DNA of 64,000 nt from Isoetes taiwanensis (GCA_021234155.1 JAJEKV010000030.1:876901-940900), one strand, 5' to 3'. Counted from the first letter of the stretch, positions 22,878 through 36,109 are shown. Made by a program: numbers and translations. The notes: generated by a model from the letters alone, not told the origin.

Positions 22878-23479
22878 TTTGAGTGTCCTAAGATGAATCT
22901 AGGAGAACCAGATTTGCACCACCTCGCCTTAAGTAGCAACAGCTCCGGTTATGAGGGCACTCTTTTCAGAACACCGCCTTGGATTTGCTTTGATGTGCCA
23001 ATTGACACAAAGCCTGTCAGCTAACCTACCTGCACGATTCCCAAAATATTGCATCGTTATAAATAAAAAAATGCAATATTCTAGAAATTAGCCATTATTT
23101 TAGAGGCATATGGACTCAGGGAAAGTCCATATATAATGAAATTGTGCTTAAAGGGGAAACGCGGGATAAAGCACAAAGCAAAGGGAAGGTAAAAAGTGTC
23201 GAATGCACAAAAACCTCTTAAAGTGTAGCAACGCTGGATTCGGTTCTATTATATTAGATTTATGAAAAGGAGCGTGAGCTGAACATGTTTCTGTCTGCAC
23301 ATGTTCTAACTTATGCCCAACAACGCTGGGCACCATTACTAGTCTCTTATATATGCATTGGATATATGAGATACGTCATAATATATATCATATGTCATAC
23401 ATATATTAGTGATATATACATACAAGTTTTTGTACTATGAGTGGTTGTACTATGAACGATTGGGAAATATAAGTGAACA

Positions 23480-24650
23480 TTGATGGAATCTTATAGAATC
23501 TAGGGAAGTCTTTCTAGAGCCTTGGACAATCTAAGAGAATCTTTATAGGATCTTCGTTGGGGGCACTGCATTTGGCGGATGATTCCTCAAGGAATTGTAC
23601 AAATTCGACTAGAAATGAAATTTAAAGTTATGCGATGAAGATTCTATAGAGATTCTCCAAGATTCCACCAAGATTCTCTAGACACTCAAAGATTTTATGA
23701 AGATTACCTTAGATTCCTTTAGATTCTTAAAGATTCTCTTGAGATTCCCCTAGATTCCCAAAAATTATCCTAAGATTCCTCAAGATTCTATGTAGATTCT
23801 TCTACATTTCCTTAGATTAAAGATTCCCCTTTAGAACACAGCTAGTGTCAAAGATTCCCCTAGATCCCCTTGGATTCCCCCTAAATTCCCTAAAATTCCA
23901 TAAACATCCCCTAGATTCTTAAGATTCTACAAAGATTCCCCTAGATTTTCAAAGATTATCTGAAGATTTCTTTAGATTCCCCAATATTCTATGTAGATTC
24001 TCCTAGATTCCCTTAGATCTATGAAGATTCCACTAGATTCTCTAAGATTCCATCAAGATTCCCCTAGATTCTCAAACATTTTTTGAAGATTCTCCTAGAT
24101 TCCCCTATATTCTTTTAAATCCCATAGATTCCTTAAGATTCTCTTGATATTTCCTTGATTCCAAAGGCTATCCCAAGATTCCTTTAGATTCTTAAATATT
24201 CTCTTAAGATTCCTCTAGGTTCCCAAAGATTATCCTAGATCCCTTGGAATCTCCTGTGATTCCCTAAGATTCCACATAGATCCCCTAGATTCTTAAGGTT
24301 CTATAAAGATTTTCCAAGATTCTATGTACATTCGTTTAGATTCCCCAAGATTCTATATAGGTTTTCCTAGATTCCCTTAAATTCTATGAAGATCCCTTTA
24401 TATCTCTAAGATTCCATCAAGATTTCCCTCGATTCTTAAACCTTTTTTGAAGGTTTTCTTAGATTCCCCTAGAACTTAGATTCCCCTAGATTCTTTTGAG
24501 ATTCCCATAGATTCCTTAAGATTCTCTTGAGATTCCCTTGATTTTCAAAGATTATCCCAAGATTCTTCTAGATTCTCCAAGTTTCTACAATAATTCTCTC
24601 AGATTCCCTTACATTCTATGACTATTCCCCTAGATTATCCAACATTGCAT
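23480..24650 (+). repeat. Long AGATTC array
   Basis: AGATTC or a variant recurs about every 10-11 bp over more than 1 kb. Near 23,480-23,560 the motif is in reverse orientation (GAATCT) before switching. See the finding on helical phasing. Confidence 0.7.
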
Positions 24651-26064
24651 GGAATGATGCCAAACCACTACTCATTGGAAAGCATTTGATGAGAGGAATC
24701 CAAAAACGTGGGTCCCACTTTGATCCGAGACCTCCATAGCAAGATTGAAGGCGATACAAAAAAAGGAAGCTTCCAAGAAAGCTTCATAATTAATGAGTTG
24801 CTACCCCACTATCTTTTCATTAAATAAGGTGCCACCTCACCTCCTTTAATATAAAAATTATAATTTAATAACAAAGTGAATGGCTAGGATTTCTCCTCCC
24901 CCTTTTGATCTAATGGTTAAAATTGGTTTCATCAGATCCACTTTGGAGGAAGCTTTCTTGCACCTTCCTTATAAAAATCAAGGACCATGATTTCGCCTTT
25001 CCTTTTGATCCGATGGCCGAGATCAATCTGGATTAATGTTTATGACTTTTTCTCGACGGCCCAGATCGAAGTTTTCAATCTAACGGTCTAGATTAAAAGT
25101 CCCAAATAAGGGGGCTGCTTGGGGGACTGTGACGTGGCTACATTCGAGCCGTCGATTTTCTTTTCAATGTCTACATAACAAGGGGGGTGCTTAGGCAATG
25201 ACGAGGTGGTTGCATTAGAATCGTTGATTTCACAATCGACAATCGAGATGAAAATCTCTATAGACAAGGGGTGTGCTTCTTTTGAGATTCCCATAGATTC
25301 CTTAAGATTCTCTTGAGATTCCCTTGATTTTCAAAGATTATCCCAAGATTCCTCTAGATTCCCCAAGTTTCTACAATAATTCTCTCAGATTCCCTTACAT
25401 TCTATGAATATTCCCCTAGATTATCCAACATTGCACGGAATGATGCCAAATCACTACTCATTGGAAAGCGAGGAATCCAAAGGTGTGGGTCCCACTTTGA
25501 TCCGAGACCTCCATCGCAAGATTGAAGGCGATGCAAAAAAAGGAAGCTTCCAAGAAAGCTTCATAATTAATGAGTTGCCACCCCACTATCTTTTCATTAA
25601 ATAAGGATGCCACCTCACCTCCTTTAATATAAAAATTCTAATTTAATAAGAAAGTGAATGGCTAGAATTTCTCCTCCCCCTTTTGATATAATGGTTAAAA
25701 TCGGTTGCACCAAATCCATTTTTGAGGAAGCTTCCTTGCACCTTCCTTATAAAAATCAAGGGCCTTGATTTCGCCTTCCCTTTTGATTCGATGGCCGAGA
25801 TCAATCTGGATTAATGTTTATGACTTTTTATCGACGGCCCAGGTCGAAGTTTTGAATCTAACGGTCTAGATTAAAAGTCCCAAATAAGGGGGCTGCTTGG
25901 GGGACTGTGATGCGGCTACCGTCGATTTTCTTTTCAACGGCCATGATCAATCTCTACATAACAAGGGGGGTGCTTAGGCAATGACGAGGTGGCTGCATTA
26001 GAATCGTCGATTTCACAATCAACGGTCGAGATGAAAATCTCTATGGACAAGTGGGGTGCTTAAG
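24491..26064 (+). repeat. Two-copy tandem duplication, unit ~786 bp
   Basis: 24,491-25,276 and 25,277-26,064 are adjacent direct copies. Each begins 'ttcttttgagattcccatag' in the AGATTC array, passes through a unique middle with 'gggtcccactttgatccgag' and 'ggaagcttccaagaaagctt', and ends in 'gaaaatctctatrgacaag'. The second copy lacks a few short segments. ORFs in it are unrelated to known proteins. Confidence 0.7.
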
Positions 26065-26240
26065 TTATTGTTGTATATATATTATGATATGATATGATAT
26101 ATGTTACAAGTGAACGCATATATTGATATGTCATAATATATATTATATATGTCATATATCTCTTATATAATATGTCATAATATATATCATATGTCACATA
26201 TATATTAGTGATATTTATATGACATGTATGAGATATGATA
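26060..26240. repeat. AT-rich satellite remnant
   Basis: Short stretch with 'tatgatatgatatgatatat' and 'tcatatgtcacatatatatt', related to the 2,480-3,440 satellite. It joins the end of the 786-bp unit in the same way as at 2,490. Confidence 0.5.
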
Positions 26241-26739
26241 TTAGTGATAACAATAAATTAGTGGATTATAGTACTTGAATTCGACTTGAACACCCAAAAT
26301 TTTAGGATTCACATATGACTATACTACGAAAATATATGTGCAAAATATTGAACTGAACTTATCTAAATGGAACTCCATGAGAAGATGTTTGCTAAAAAGA
26401 AGCATTAAAGTTAATCTACCAAACTTGACTAAAGACTGAGTTATTCATTTAACACAACCCTTTTAGTTTAGTTCAAATTTAACTCAACTCTTCACTAAGA
26501 AATTCTAATAAACAATAGTGAGCTCCATTGAATAGCTATTAGGCAAAGAGGTTAGCTTAAAACTTCATGACTGCCAGTTATGCTATTCTTAATCTTGGAT
26601 TTGCTCTTAGACATTTATAAAATCATAGTTTATAGACCCATTGATGGTACAAAAACTTGTCTCTTATATATATACAATTATACAAGAAATTGTTAAGTTT
26701 AGGGCCTGCAAAAGATGCCGCAGTAAAAAATTGTACTTG

Positions 26740-27600
26740 GATTCCTCCAAGATTTCCTTGATCCCTTGAGATATCATTAAGGCTGTCTTGAATTCCGTAA
26801 GATTCTATAAGATTATATGAAGATTTCCATAGATTCCCTAAGATTCGATAAGGATTCTTAAGGGTTCCCCAAGATTCTTATAAGATTCTTCTAAATTTCT
26901 AAAGATTATCCCAAGATTCCTCTAATTCTGCGAGATTCTATATAGGTTCTCCTATATTCCCTTAGATTCTACGAAGATTGCCTTAGATTCTTCAAGATTA
27001 CTTTTCATTATATGAAGATTCCCCTAGATTCTTCAAGACTCCATGAAAAACACACCTAGCATGAAAGATTCCCCTTCAAAACACACCCAGCGTGAAAGAT
27101 TCCCCTAGATTCCTAAGGTTCTACAAAGATTCCCCTAGATTTTTGAAGATTATCTCAAGGTTCCTTTAGATTCTGCAATATTCTATGTATTCCTTAATTC
27201 CTATAGATTCTATAAAGATTCCCCTATATTCTCCAAGATTCTATCAAGATTCCTCTCGACTCTCAAAGATTTTTTAAACATTTCCTTAGACCTAGATTTC
27301 CTAAGATTCTCTTGGGATTCCCCTAAATTTTCGAAGATTATACCAAGATTCCTCTGGATTTTCCAAGGTTCCATGTAGATTCTCTTTTTTTTCCAAGATT
27401 CTATAAAGATTTCCCTAGAATCCCTAAGATTCTCTTGAGATTCCTCTAGATTCTCCAAGATCCTATGAGGATTCCCCTAGATTCACAAAGATTATCCCAT
27501 GATTCCTTTAGGTTTTCCAATATTCTATGAAGATTCTCCTAGATTACCCAAGATTCTATGAAGATTCTTTTAGATTCTCTAAGGTTCCATCGAGATTCAT
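26740..27600 (+). repeat. AGATTC array
   Basis: Same motif family as 23,480-24,650. It ends abruptly at about 27,600 where segmental duplication copy 2 begins. An 82-codon minus-strand ORF (27,210-27,458) is made of the repeat (E-S-Q-E-N-L-R) and was not called as a gene. Confidence 0.65.
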
Positions 27601-27603
27601 CTA

Positions 27604-28575
27604 TTATTGGTCTATCTAGTGGTATTATAATCAATGAGTTGTAATAGCTATTCAAAATTTATCTAATTTGATTTAATCACCATGTTCTATAGGATCCAAT
27701 ACGACAAATATAATACCTCATTACTTACTATATAAAAAAGACCTGAGGTCCCATCACCATACATTTTGTTGTGGCAAAGACACGTTCATAATACTTGGGT
27801 TCTGAATTGACACTAAGTTGGTAAAGAGAAATGTTCGCGGTGGCCTAGACCGCCGCGATAAATTTCTTGTATATGTATGGATTTCCATAGCATTGGGCCT
27901 TTGGTTTAGTTGGTCGCAGAACAGCTATATCTCGAGTTTGAAATCGCCCAGAATTGCACTATGTGTAGTTCCATTCTATGGCATCTGTATGTTGAAATAT
28001 CATTGATATGTCATTAACCAATGGCCACATATCGGCAGTCCACAAATTATTAGCTTTTTCGATTAAAACACAGGTCTTCCATAAACAAAACAATCAGGAG
28101 AACACTATTGATATGTCTCCAGTTTGAGATCACCCAAAGTCGCACCATATATAGTTCCATTCTATGGCATCTATATGTTGAGCACACTGTGGAACAAGAA
28201 AAGGTGTTCAAAATCATTAGAGGTGTTGCATTTCGGGTGTCCCATCTATATGAGCAGTGTGGAAACATTGTTCTATACATAGATCTCAAGCCTCACATTA
28301 TATTATTGGATGAAAATCCAGCCCCAAAGTTGCAGATTTAGGTCAGTTGACAGAAATTAGTCTATGACCACAAAGCCTCTTGAGATCTGGGCTAAATGAT
28401 AAAATGCATGTTGACGAACTTTTGAGTTATAATTGCTAGAAAGAAGCATTCTAGATCTAGCAGTACAACACTTGCAGAAGCTGTTACAACCCTTGAGAGG
28501 GAAAAACTTTTCCCATTTGAGTTTGTGGATCATGCAATCCACAGATTGGTAAATGGAATTAGAAAGCCCAGAGGG
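27604..28575 (+). repeat. Segmental duplication, copy 2
   Basis: Partner of 17,700-18,659 in the same orientation about 9.9 kb away. It has about 30 bp near 28,430 that copy 1 lacks. The similarity ends after 'attagaaagcccagagsgcga'. Confidence 0.75.
28108..28341 (+). pseudogene. Receptor-like kinase fragment, copy 2
   Basis: Same relic as 18,224-18,457. This copy keeps D-L-K-P-H where copy 1 has D-L-K-L-H, so it is nearer the ancestral catalytic loop. The histidine of H-x-D is Y here too, so that change predates the duplication. Confidence 0.5.
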
Positions 28576-28579
28576 CGAT

Positions 28580-29645
28580 TTAGGTGGTTTTTCTTTGCCC
28601 CTTCTACAAAATTAGACCTCCTGCAATATCCTTTGTTCTACACATACATAGAAGAATACCCATCTACGTCTCTGTTCTACACAAGTAACAAATATCAAGG
28701 ACCATTTTCCGTCCAAATGTTCATGCATGGTGGCATTTGTTCTTCCAAATTGTTGATTGTAGCACAAAGATGCTAGAATAGGCATTTTGAGATTTCGCAT
28801 TCCATAGAAGTTCAATTTTGCAGGGAAATTGCTAAAAAGAAAATTCCCTTTAAGCTTACAACCTCTAGCCCAAAAAGATCTACAACGCAAAAGGTTGTTT
28901 CTTCTGAGAGTTATGAACAGGAGCTATTTGTGTGTTTGAGTTATAAAGTATTGGATTGTATTGCTATGACACTGTATTGTACAAGTGCCAAAATATTATT
29001 TTAACCAATGGTTTATGGCTTCCTAGTGCCCCCTTTAAAATCGGGTCAACAAGGGCCAGTTTGACCAGAGAAAGACCCCAGATGGGGGAACAGGATCTGT
29101 GGAGGGGGAATAGCCTACCAAATGCGCAACTATCCAGGGCCTAGAAACCATAATAAATGTTTTAACCATAATACATGCTTGAACCATAAAAGTTGAATCA
29201 GATTAATACATGCTTGAACCATGAAGGTTGAATCAGATATATGACAGTTAGTTCGGGCAGATCCGTTTAAACGGGCCTAAAATTTATTGTGTTGGATGTA
29301 ACCAAAACCCAGAGGCCTCAGCGATCGGGATGGAATTCTATCTGCAACGAATGCCAAGAGCAAGATCAATCATGCGTGTCTAAGAAAAAATTTTCCAACA
29401 ATCTTGACCTTCCCTCGTAATATACACCGGCGTATACTTAATTGATCCACTCGAGCAACCCACAAATTTGAATAAGATGCTCAAGATAAGACTTTTGAAT
29501 GTCTGTACTGAAGAACAAATAATTATCTATTTAAATATTTACAAGTCATTAACTTACAATGAAGGGGTGTGATTTCTAGGTTGAAAGATCGTTTTCACAA
29601 CCTTAATTCAATGGTTGTGTAAGAAATAATAATAATCGCCTTTAT
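28580..29645. other. Unassigned DNA downstream of the Kelch gene
   Basis: 28,580-28,780 continues an open frame after the duplication, without a recognisable domain. 29,150-29,230 has a tandem repeat of about 40 bp ('acatgcttgaaccat'). No gene was recognised. 29,520-29,645 is probably 3' UTR of the Kelch gene (minus strand). Confidence 0.35.
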
Positions 29646-32600
29646 CTACACGAGGGCCTTGGAGCCATTGGCTTGAAGTTTTTGCTTTAGCTCAAATAAT
29701 TCTACCTGCATAGAAATTACTCCGCATTATTCAAACTTTGACCTTGCTGTTTTCTCATGCCATAGAAAATGGAAGATATGCACACATACCTGCAACTGAA
29801 ATGCTCTTGATCTTTCACCTGCCAGCACTGCACGAGTTGAATGCAGTTCCTGTCTAAAAGAAGTCAGCATAGGCCTACGAGAAATACAGCCTGAAAATGA
29901 CATGTACTATCTATCAAGTAACATGTACCTTCTGTGTTTCCTCGAGCACTGCCTTCACAAATGCAAGATCATGTTCGAGTCGCACATTTTCAGAATGTAC
30001 AATATTGGATAAATTGTTTGATTCTTCTTGAGCAAGCTCAGCTGCTGCCACCTTTTCTTTCAGTTCCTCCCTTTCTCTCAGAACTAGAGCAAGCTTTGCT
30101 CCATCTTTCTTCCATGACTTTAATGTTACAGATAAAGTGTTTTCTGATTCTTCCTTGCTCTTTAGTGCATCTGCAATCTTTTCTTCATATAGCTTGTTTT
30201 TTTCTATTGCTGCTGCCAGCATGCTTTCATAATGCTGTTTCAATTTTAGAACTTCTGCGGCACCATCTACTTGCCCAAGTTCGGTAGTCGCATCCATAAT
30301 TGATGTATCTATTTGGAAATTTACTTGACTTCCTGGTTCTGCAACTACTTCTATGTTTAAGTCCTTGATCTCAAGGTTAGTTCCTTGCTCATTTGATAAT
30401 TGCAAATCACTTGACCTTTCTGTTGTTCCAGACATGCTTCCATTAATATTGTATGCATCAAGTGTCACACTTTGTACACCAGCAACAATGTCCTGATTAG
30501 ATACCATGGTAGGATTTCTTATACATGAAATTGAACTCTGAAACATATCTGTGCCATCCAAGTCCTTGTTGCAAGCCTGCAGATAGCATGTCAGATTAAA
30601 AGCATACAAAAGTACGTTGCCATTTAATACGATCAAAAGGGATAAAGGGTGTTTATTGAACCAAATAAATGGATAATGGCACGGGTTGGGAGAGGACATC
30701 CGAGCCATACAACAGACTAAACCAACGTGTTTGGTGAAGAGAAAAAATAAATGGCTTTCATTCACAAGGTAAATACTGCTTTGTGGAGCATTTGGTTACA
30801 TAGAAACAATCTAGGAATTTCCTCCACGTTTGAGCTGGCTGAAAGCCATGCCTTATGCTCTATTGCTGAGATAGCCTTATCACGCAGAGTAAAGAAAGGG
30901 GAGGATTATGGGACTTAGGATGCAATTGGCTCCTTTAAAGCTTTTATTCCCTCTCCCTACAGGAAAATAGTGGAGTTTTGCAACAGTCTTTGTCTGGAAC
31001 CCAATCATAAGGCCCATGACCCATTGTTTTGAATGCAGATGTCTAACTATTCTTTTGTTTATGCATACGCAGCTATTAAAAGGATCCTGAGAGATGAGGA
31101 AATCTGGCTTTATAACACTCTCAAGCCTAGCTGTACCAAAGACTGAAGAACTACAGAAGTTCCTACACAAATCTGAGGCTGAATAACACCACTTCTACCA
31201 TTCAGGAGCTTGATGACTTTTTCATCCCTTATACCAGCAAATGTTGATGTTATCATTGATTTCACCATCCAGGACCTGTGCTGAACTAAGTTTGTTCTTT
31301 GAACTTACTGTATATTCACTTAAGGTTCTATATCTGCTATTATATAGCTTAGCTGGGTATGTGTTCTTCACATTGTTTTTGCTCGGCCCTCTTATTTTGT
31401 AAAAGAGGCAAAAATAGCTCCTTGCAGCTCTCTCTACATATGTACTAGATATTTCATATGAGGAGAATAGCTTCTTGCAGCTCTTCCTACATATGTACTA
31501 GATATTTTCTTATGAATATCAATCCTCTGCTAACTTAATAAAGGGGCCCGGGGGAGGGGGGAGGACACTGCTACGTATCATATACAGACATACTGCCTAA
31601 ATGAAAAAAATGCTGCTGAAGAGTAGTGGAAAGTGATTACATCCAATGGGCTTGTGGCATTCTCGTTTATAACTATTTCTTTGTGTGTCACCAAAGTTGA
31701 CGCATTTTGTGGCTGTGCATACATTTTGCGTAGTGGTACCAGTCCTGGGATGCCAGAAACATGATCTATGGCATGATCTGTAAGATGTGTCTGACTTCTC
31801 TTTGCGATGTCAATATTCGCACAGGCAAGGCGTGTGGCTACCCCCGAATTGAGGCATAATTGGACACTGTTGGGCACTACCGGAGTCATGCTAACATCGT
31901 CTGGACTAAATTCTTTTAAAGAACCTTCTTCAGCAGTTGATCCATCTACAGGAATATGGAAAACCTGAACCTGCAGGCAAAGATGGAGTGAATAAATGTA
32001 TACTAATGGATGTGATATAACCTGAAATATACCTGATTGGAGTGCCTGCCAGCAAACCCCCCAAATGCAACCAGAAGAATTTTCTCATTACGTTGGACTG
32101 TAACAACACTTAGTCCCTGCAGTAACCGAGTAACCCATGAGTGTCCATTTCAACTTCGACAGACAAATGCGATAAATGGCTGCATGATATATAACAATGC
32201 TTAATAGGTCAAATTGCAACTGCCACCATTAGACACCATGGGTCAAATCAATCACTAGGTTAGCTAATAAATTCCAACATGGTCTTTTGGATCTTATGCT
32301 CTATGAAACATGAGAACATTTGGCATGGTACATGGAGAAGACTCTGTTGATTTTTGTCTTGCATGCCGGATAGTCTTAATAGATGTGCTGACATATTTAA
32401 GTTTAAGCACTCTGATTAATCTTTACTATATGTAAGCGTGCTGCATGAATGAGAACATATTTACTAAAACTAACCAAATGCATTCCAATGATTTCTGTCA
32501 GGATAGCAATATAACCTTATTAGGAATGGCAGACTGTATGCTTGACCATGCTATCTTCTTGATATCAAGTACAAGGGTTTCTGAGAACCCTGATTAAGTA

Positions 32601-35600
32601 ATGGAAACGCAAATAGTTTCAGCACACACCACGTGATTTTTGAAGTCCTTTTAAAGTACATAGAGAAATAAACAACATACGAGGAGAGCGATGTTCACCG
32701 CCTGCGATATACCATTTATCACCAACAAGAACAGCTCCACATCCAGCTCTAGGAGATGGAGAAGGGCCTTTGGGCTTCAGCTTTGACCATTCCATCTGTA
32801 AGTTGCTGGTTAATACATGGCTTAGTATGATGAACCTCGACACTACAGTCTGCCCGTCTAACCTACGCTTGTTTAACAAGGAGAAATAATGGCAACAGAA
32901 AGAAAAAAGCTATTCATGTATATATACAAGTTACTACATAAAGATCATTGGTTTACAGTCGCGTGTTCATGGCACAAAGTAAAACATCATATGTGCACAA
33001 ACACTGTTAGACGTTGATTATCAATGCAGTCCCAGCCAAGGACGACCCATCCTCCCCCAGGTACATTGGGATGGCACCCAGGTGCATTGGGATGACACGT
33101 CCCAATGTAGATTGCTATGGATAGGATATGGGCACTCTATGAGCCAGTCCAGGAGCTGGCCTTCAGCTCACTAGCTGCAAGCATTTTGTCTACATTATTC
33201 AGGCTGCTGAAACAATCAACATAAAATGCCATCCCAGTTCATCTTTGCAGCAATAAAAATGCCACTCTCTTTCAAAGTCAGTCTGGCACACATAATGTGC
33301 ATAAATCTCACATACATAAATGAGACCATGATTCTAGGATCATGCATGGCAGAAAAAAAAAAAAATGGTCTAATGGAACTTCGGATAAAAACTAGACAAG
33401 AAATAAAGACAATTTCCCAGGAGGAAAAGTAAAGAGACGTTTCATGTTCTTGGACATTTGTAAGACCACAAAGCTAACCTTTCTTCCTGCTATCACCATC
33501 ACAACATATATGTTCCTGGACATTGATGTAAGAACATAGATTACAAAACATGAGACACCTTACCCAAGCAAGTGGTTCTAGACACCAAAGACCAAGTTCT
33601 GCAGTTTAACCGCAGAAGGAACCTGATAAAATATTATAAAGATGTGATTTCATTGATCACACTATAGTTGTTATATGGGAACAAGTACATTTTGGCTTCT
33701 AGAAAAATAGTAGATTCTTTAGCAAACCAAGCTCTAATATATAACTAGGTCGGGGCTTGAGATAAATGGAAAAGCTCATATGCAAGTCACTGGTTTTTTG
33801 AGCTGTTAAAATCAACACTCATACTATGGATGGGAAGGTAAAGCATGCACCTGAAAATGTGGGCTTCTCATTTCTCTAAGATATAACAGAGAACCAGCAA
33901 AGGTGAGCACAAATACAAAGCCTAAAACTTACTGTCTCAAAGTCAAGTGCGTAAGTGTCATTCAGCAACTTCGATTTTGAGGCTCCACCAAAAACCAAGA
34001 GGAACCTGTCATTGTACATTGCTGCAACATGCCTGCCCCTAGGAGAAGGCCCTTTACCTCTGCAGATAAATGAACTGGCGTTACCAATAGACAAATGAAT
34101 CGAACTGGCATTTGTATTCTGAAACTTTAATGAATTAATTTCCAATGAATTCTTAGACTATTATCATTACTGATCCCATTCATAGGTAGCAGCAGAAATT
34201 GCATAGTAATGTGTTCCATGCGCTGTTTTCAGAAGTAACACTTACAACGTGTGTAGTGGAAGCCACATTAACGACTTTAGATCAAGCACATGAACATCAT
34301 TAAGCTTCTTTCCCTTCATGTCCTCTCCACCAAACAGGATTAAAATAGACCCTGCTCGTGTCACACTTTGACCAGTTCGTGCACCCTGGCAGGCATCATT
34401 GTCCAGAATAAATTACACATTTGAGAATTCTAACTTCAACAAATATGGAAAGAGATGGGAGTGCAACAACACCATTCCATATAAGTATATCAATTATTGA
34501 ACAATCTATCATTCTCATGTATCTCTCAAACCTTGTGAAATAGCCGCTTTAAATTGTACAAAACTTGAAGAATTTGATTTCGACCTGTTATTTATGCAGC
34601 CATATTGCAATATTCAACATGCATATCAACTCAATAAGCTCATGTTTAATCAAGTTCAAGCAGCTTAATTTGAATTTCAGGGTGATGGGTGATGGCCATG
34701 GACATGATTCAGATGGAAGTACTTGACCAAACTAGCCTAGTAGAGGGACATTTAGATAAGCACCCAGTTAATGCATTTTCCTAGCATCCCTTGCACAGGC
34801 GACTGAACTGTCATTTCTTTTCTAACATCAAGCTGATCAAACATTGGCATAATGCGAGAGATTTACGGAACATAAAAAACTCATAAGAAGAATTAATTAC
34901 CGGGACCTCCCCTTTACACTGTATCTCTGTCCAACATTCAGTTTCTGTATCAAAAGACCAAACTGCAAGGGACAGAAACATTAAATCAACAAATATCTCA
35001 TAGCAAAATGATTAGTTTTCAAATATCTGCCGTTCAGATTAATTTAGATACAAAGCGTTCACGTGGCCATCAGCTAAAAAGTCTCACGTTAAACTGTTCA
35101 TGACTGATGTAAATAATTGCAGATAGAGGGGGGGCACATTTTGAAATTCAAGAAGAAAGTATCAACTGTTGTAAATCTGAACATCATATGTCACCTGCAA
35201 CACGTTCGGAATGAGGATCTGTTTCACCACCAACTAGAAGTAAAGTCTTGCCCCATGATACCTGAATTCAGAAAAATAAATGTTATCACAGAAGTTGAAC
35301 ATAAACCCAGCTTTTCTGGGAAATGAATATAAGTAATGATAATCACCAGACTATGGCCCCTACATAAAGGAAGCTGATGAGTACCTCCTTGTTCCTCAGA
35401 AGAACCTTTCCCAACCTCAGACCATTGAAGCTTACCTAAATGCAATACCTATGGAGCTTGCAGATCTAAGTGATCACTGGCTGTAGAATGGAATTTAATA
35501 TCTAGACAAACCTGGACATCGTTCAATTTTCCATTCTCGTACTCTCCCCCAACAACAATCATCCTTCTTCCAATCACAGTTGCAGCATGCTGTGACATAT

Positions 35601-36109
35601 TTCTACTTAGTCCGTATAAACAGTAATAGTACGAAAAAGCATGTAAACAGTAATAGTACGAAAAAGCATGATCCTAAATCCAAACAGAATAGATTTCACA
35701 ATTACATTCTGACGAGGTTCTGGGCATTTCCCTCCTGGGGCCACTGGCATCCACTTCCCACTTTCAGTAAGATGATCTAATTTCATATCAAGGTTATTAC
35801 GATATGCTCCTTCATTGTCTATCCCATGTTTTAAGTCAGGAGAGGGAGTGCTTGCAAGACTTACGACTTCATCCTGTTTATACATAAATTCCAAATCATC
35901 AGTTGCTTCATGACACATTCAACTTAAGAAAATTATTAATAGGCAATTCTAACATAGTTAGCCAATTCCAAAGCTCAATGCTCATTTAATTGCAAACTAC
36001 CTAGTCTAAGGATTACCTTAGCTGATCTCACAATTCCAAAAAGACGACTAGAAAAGCTGTCCCTTTTTCCTTCAAAAGACTTCCCGTGACTACGGCGATT
36101 GCCTTCCAT
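29646..36109 (-). CDS. Kelch-repeat protein with C-terminal coiled coil (At5g18590-like)
   Basis: 15 exons on the minus strand: 36,109-36,017; 35,873-35,706; 35,589-35,512; 35,448-35,347; 35,261-35,195; 34,962-34,901; 34,385-34,246; 34,059-33,933; 32,795-32,681; 32,589-32,516; 32,116-32,033; 31,970-31,641; 30,576-29,929; 29,849-29,790; 29,705-29,646. All have GT-AG borders and matching phases, and they total 2,208 nt (735 aa plus stop). Residues about 70-370 form the Kelch propeller, with double glycines at about 101, 158, 209, 261, 311 and 361 (e.g. I-L-I-L-F-G-G-E-D). Residues about 590-735 are a charged coiled coil. Exon 1 (M-E-G-N-R-R-S-H) leaves no room for an acyl-CoA-binding domain, so this is the ACB-less relative of ACBP4/5, as in At5g18590 and At5g04420. 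It is probably a cytosolic scaffold. Biochemical role unproven. Confidence 0.9.
30777..31160 (+). mobile_element. Possible LINE relic in intron 12 of the Kelch gene
   Basis: The sense opposite to the host gene reads A-L-W-S-I-W-L-H-R-N-N-L, similar to the segment before RNase H in plant LINEs. It sits in the longest intron (30,577-31,640). No other LINE domain is visible, so this is tentative. 31,410-31,518 in the same intron is a tandem duplication of about 55 bp ('ctacatatgtactagatatt'). Confidence 0.3.
35610..35671. repeat. 31-bp tandem duplication in intron 2
   Basis: 'acagtaatagtacgaaaaag' with flanks occurs twice in direct succession inside the intron between exons 2 and 3 of the Kelch gene. 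It does not touch splice sites. Confidence 0.6.

Noticed and set aside
23480-24650. CRISPR-like array
   Set aside because: Regular short motifs are present, but there are no constant-length spacers or palindromic repeats, and the DNA is a plant nuclear genome.
27210-27458. 82-codon minus-strand ORF, and similar ORFs in AGATTC arrays
   Set aside because: The translation repeats E-S-Q-E-N-L-R because the DNA is an AGATTC array. There is no start context and no independent domain.
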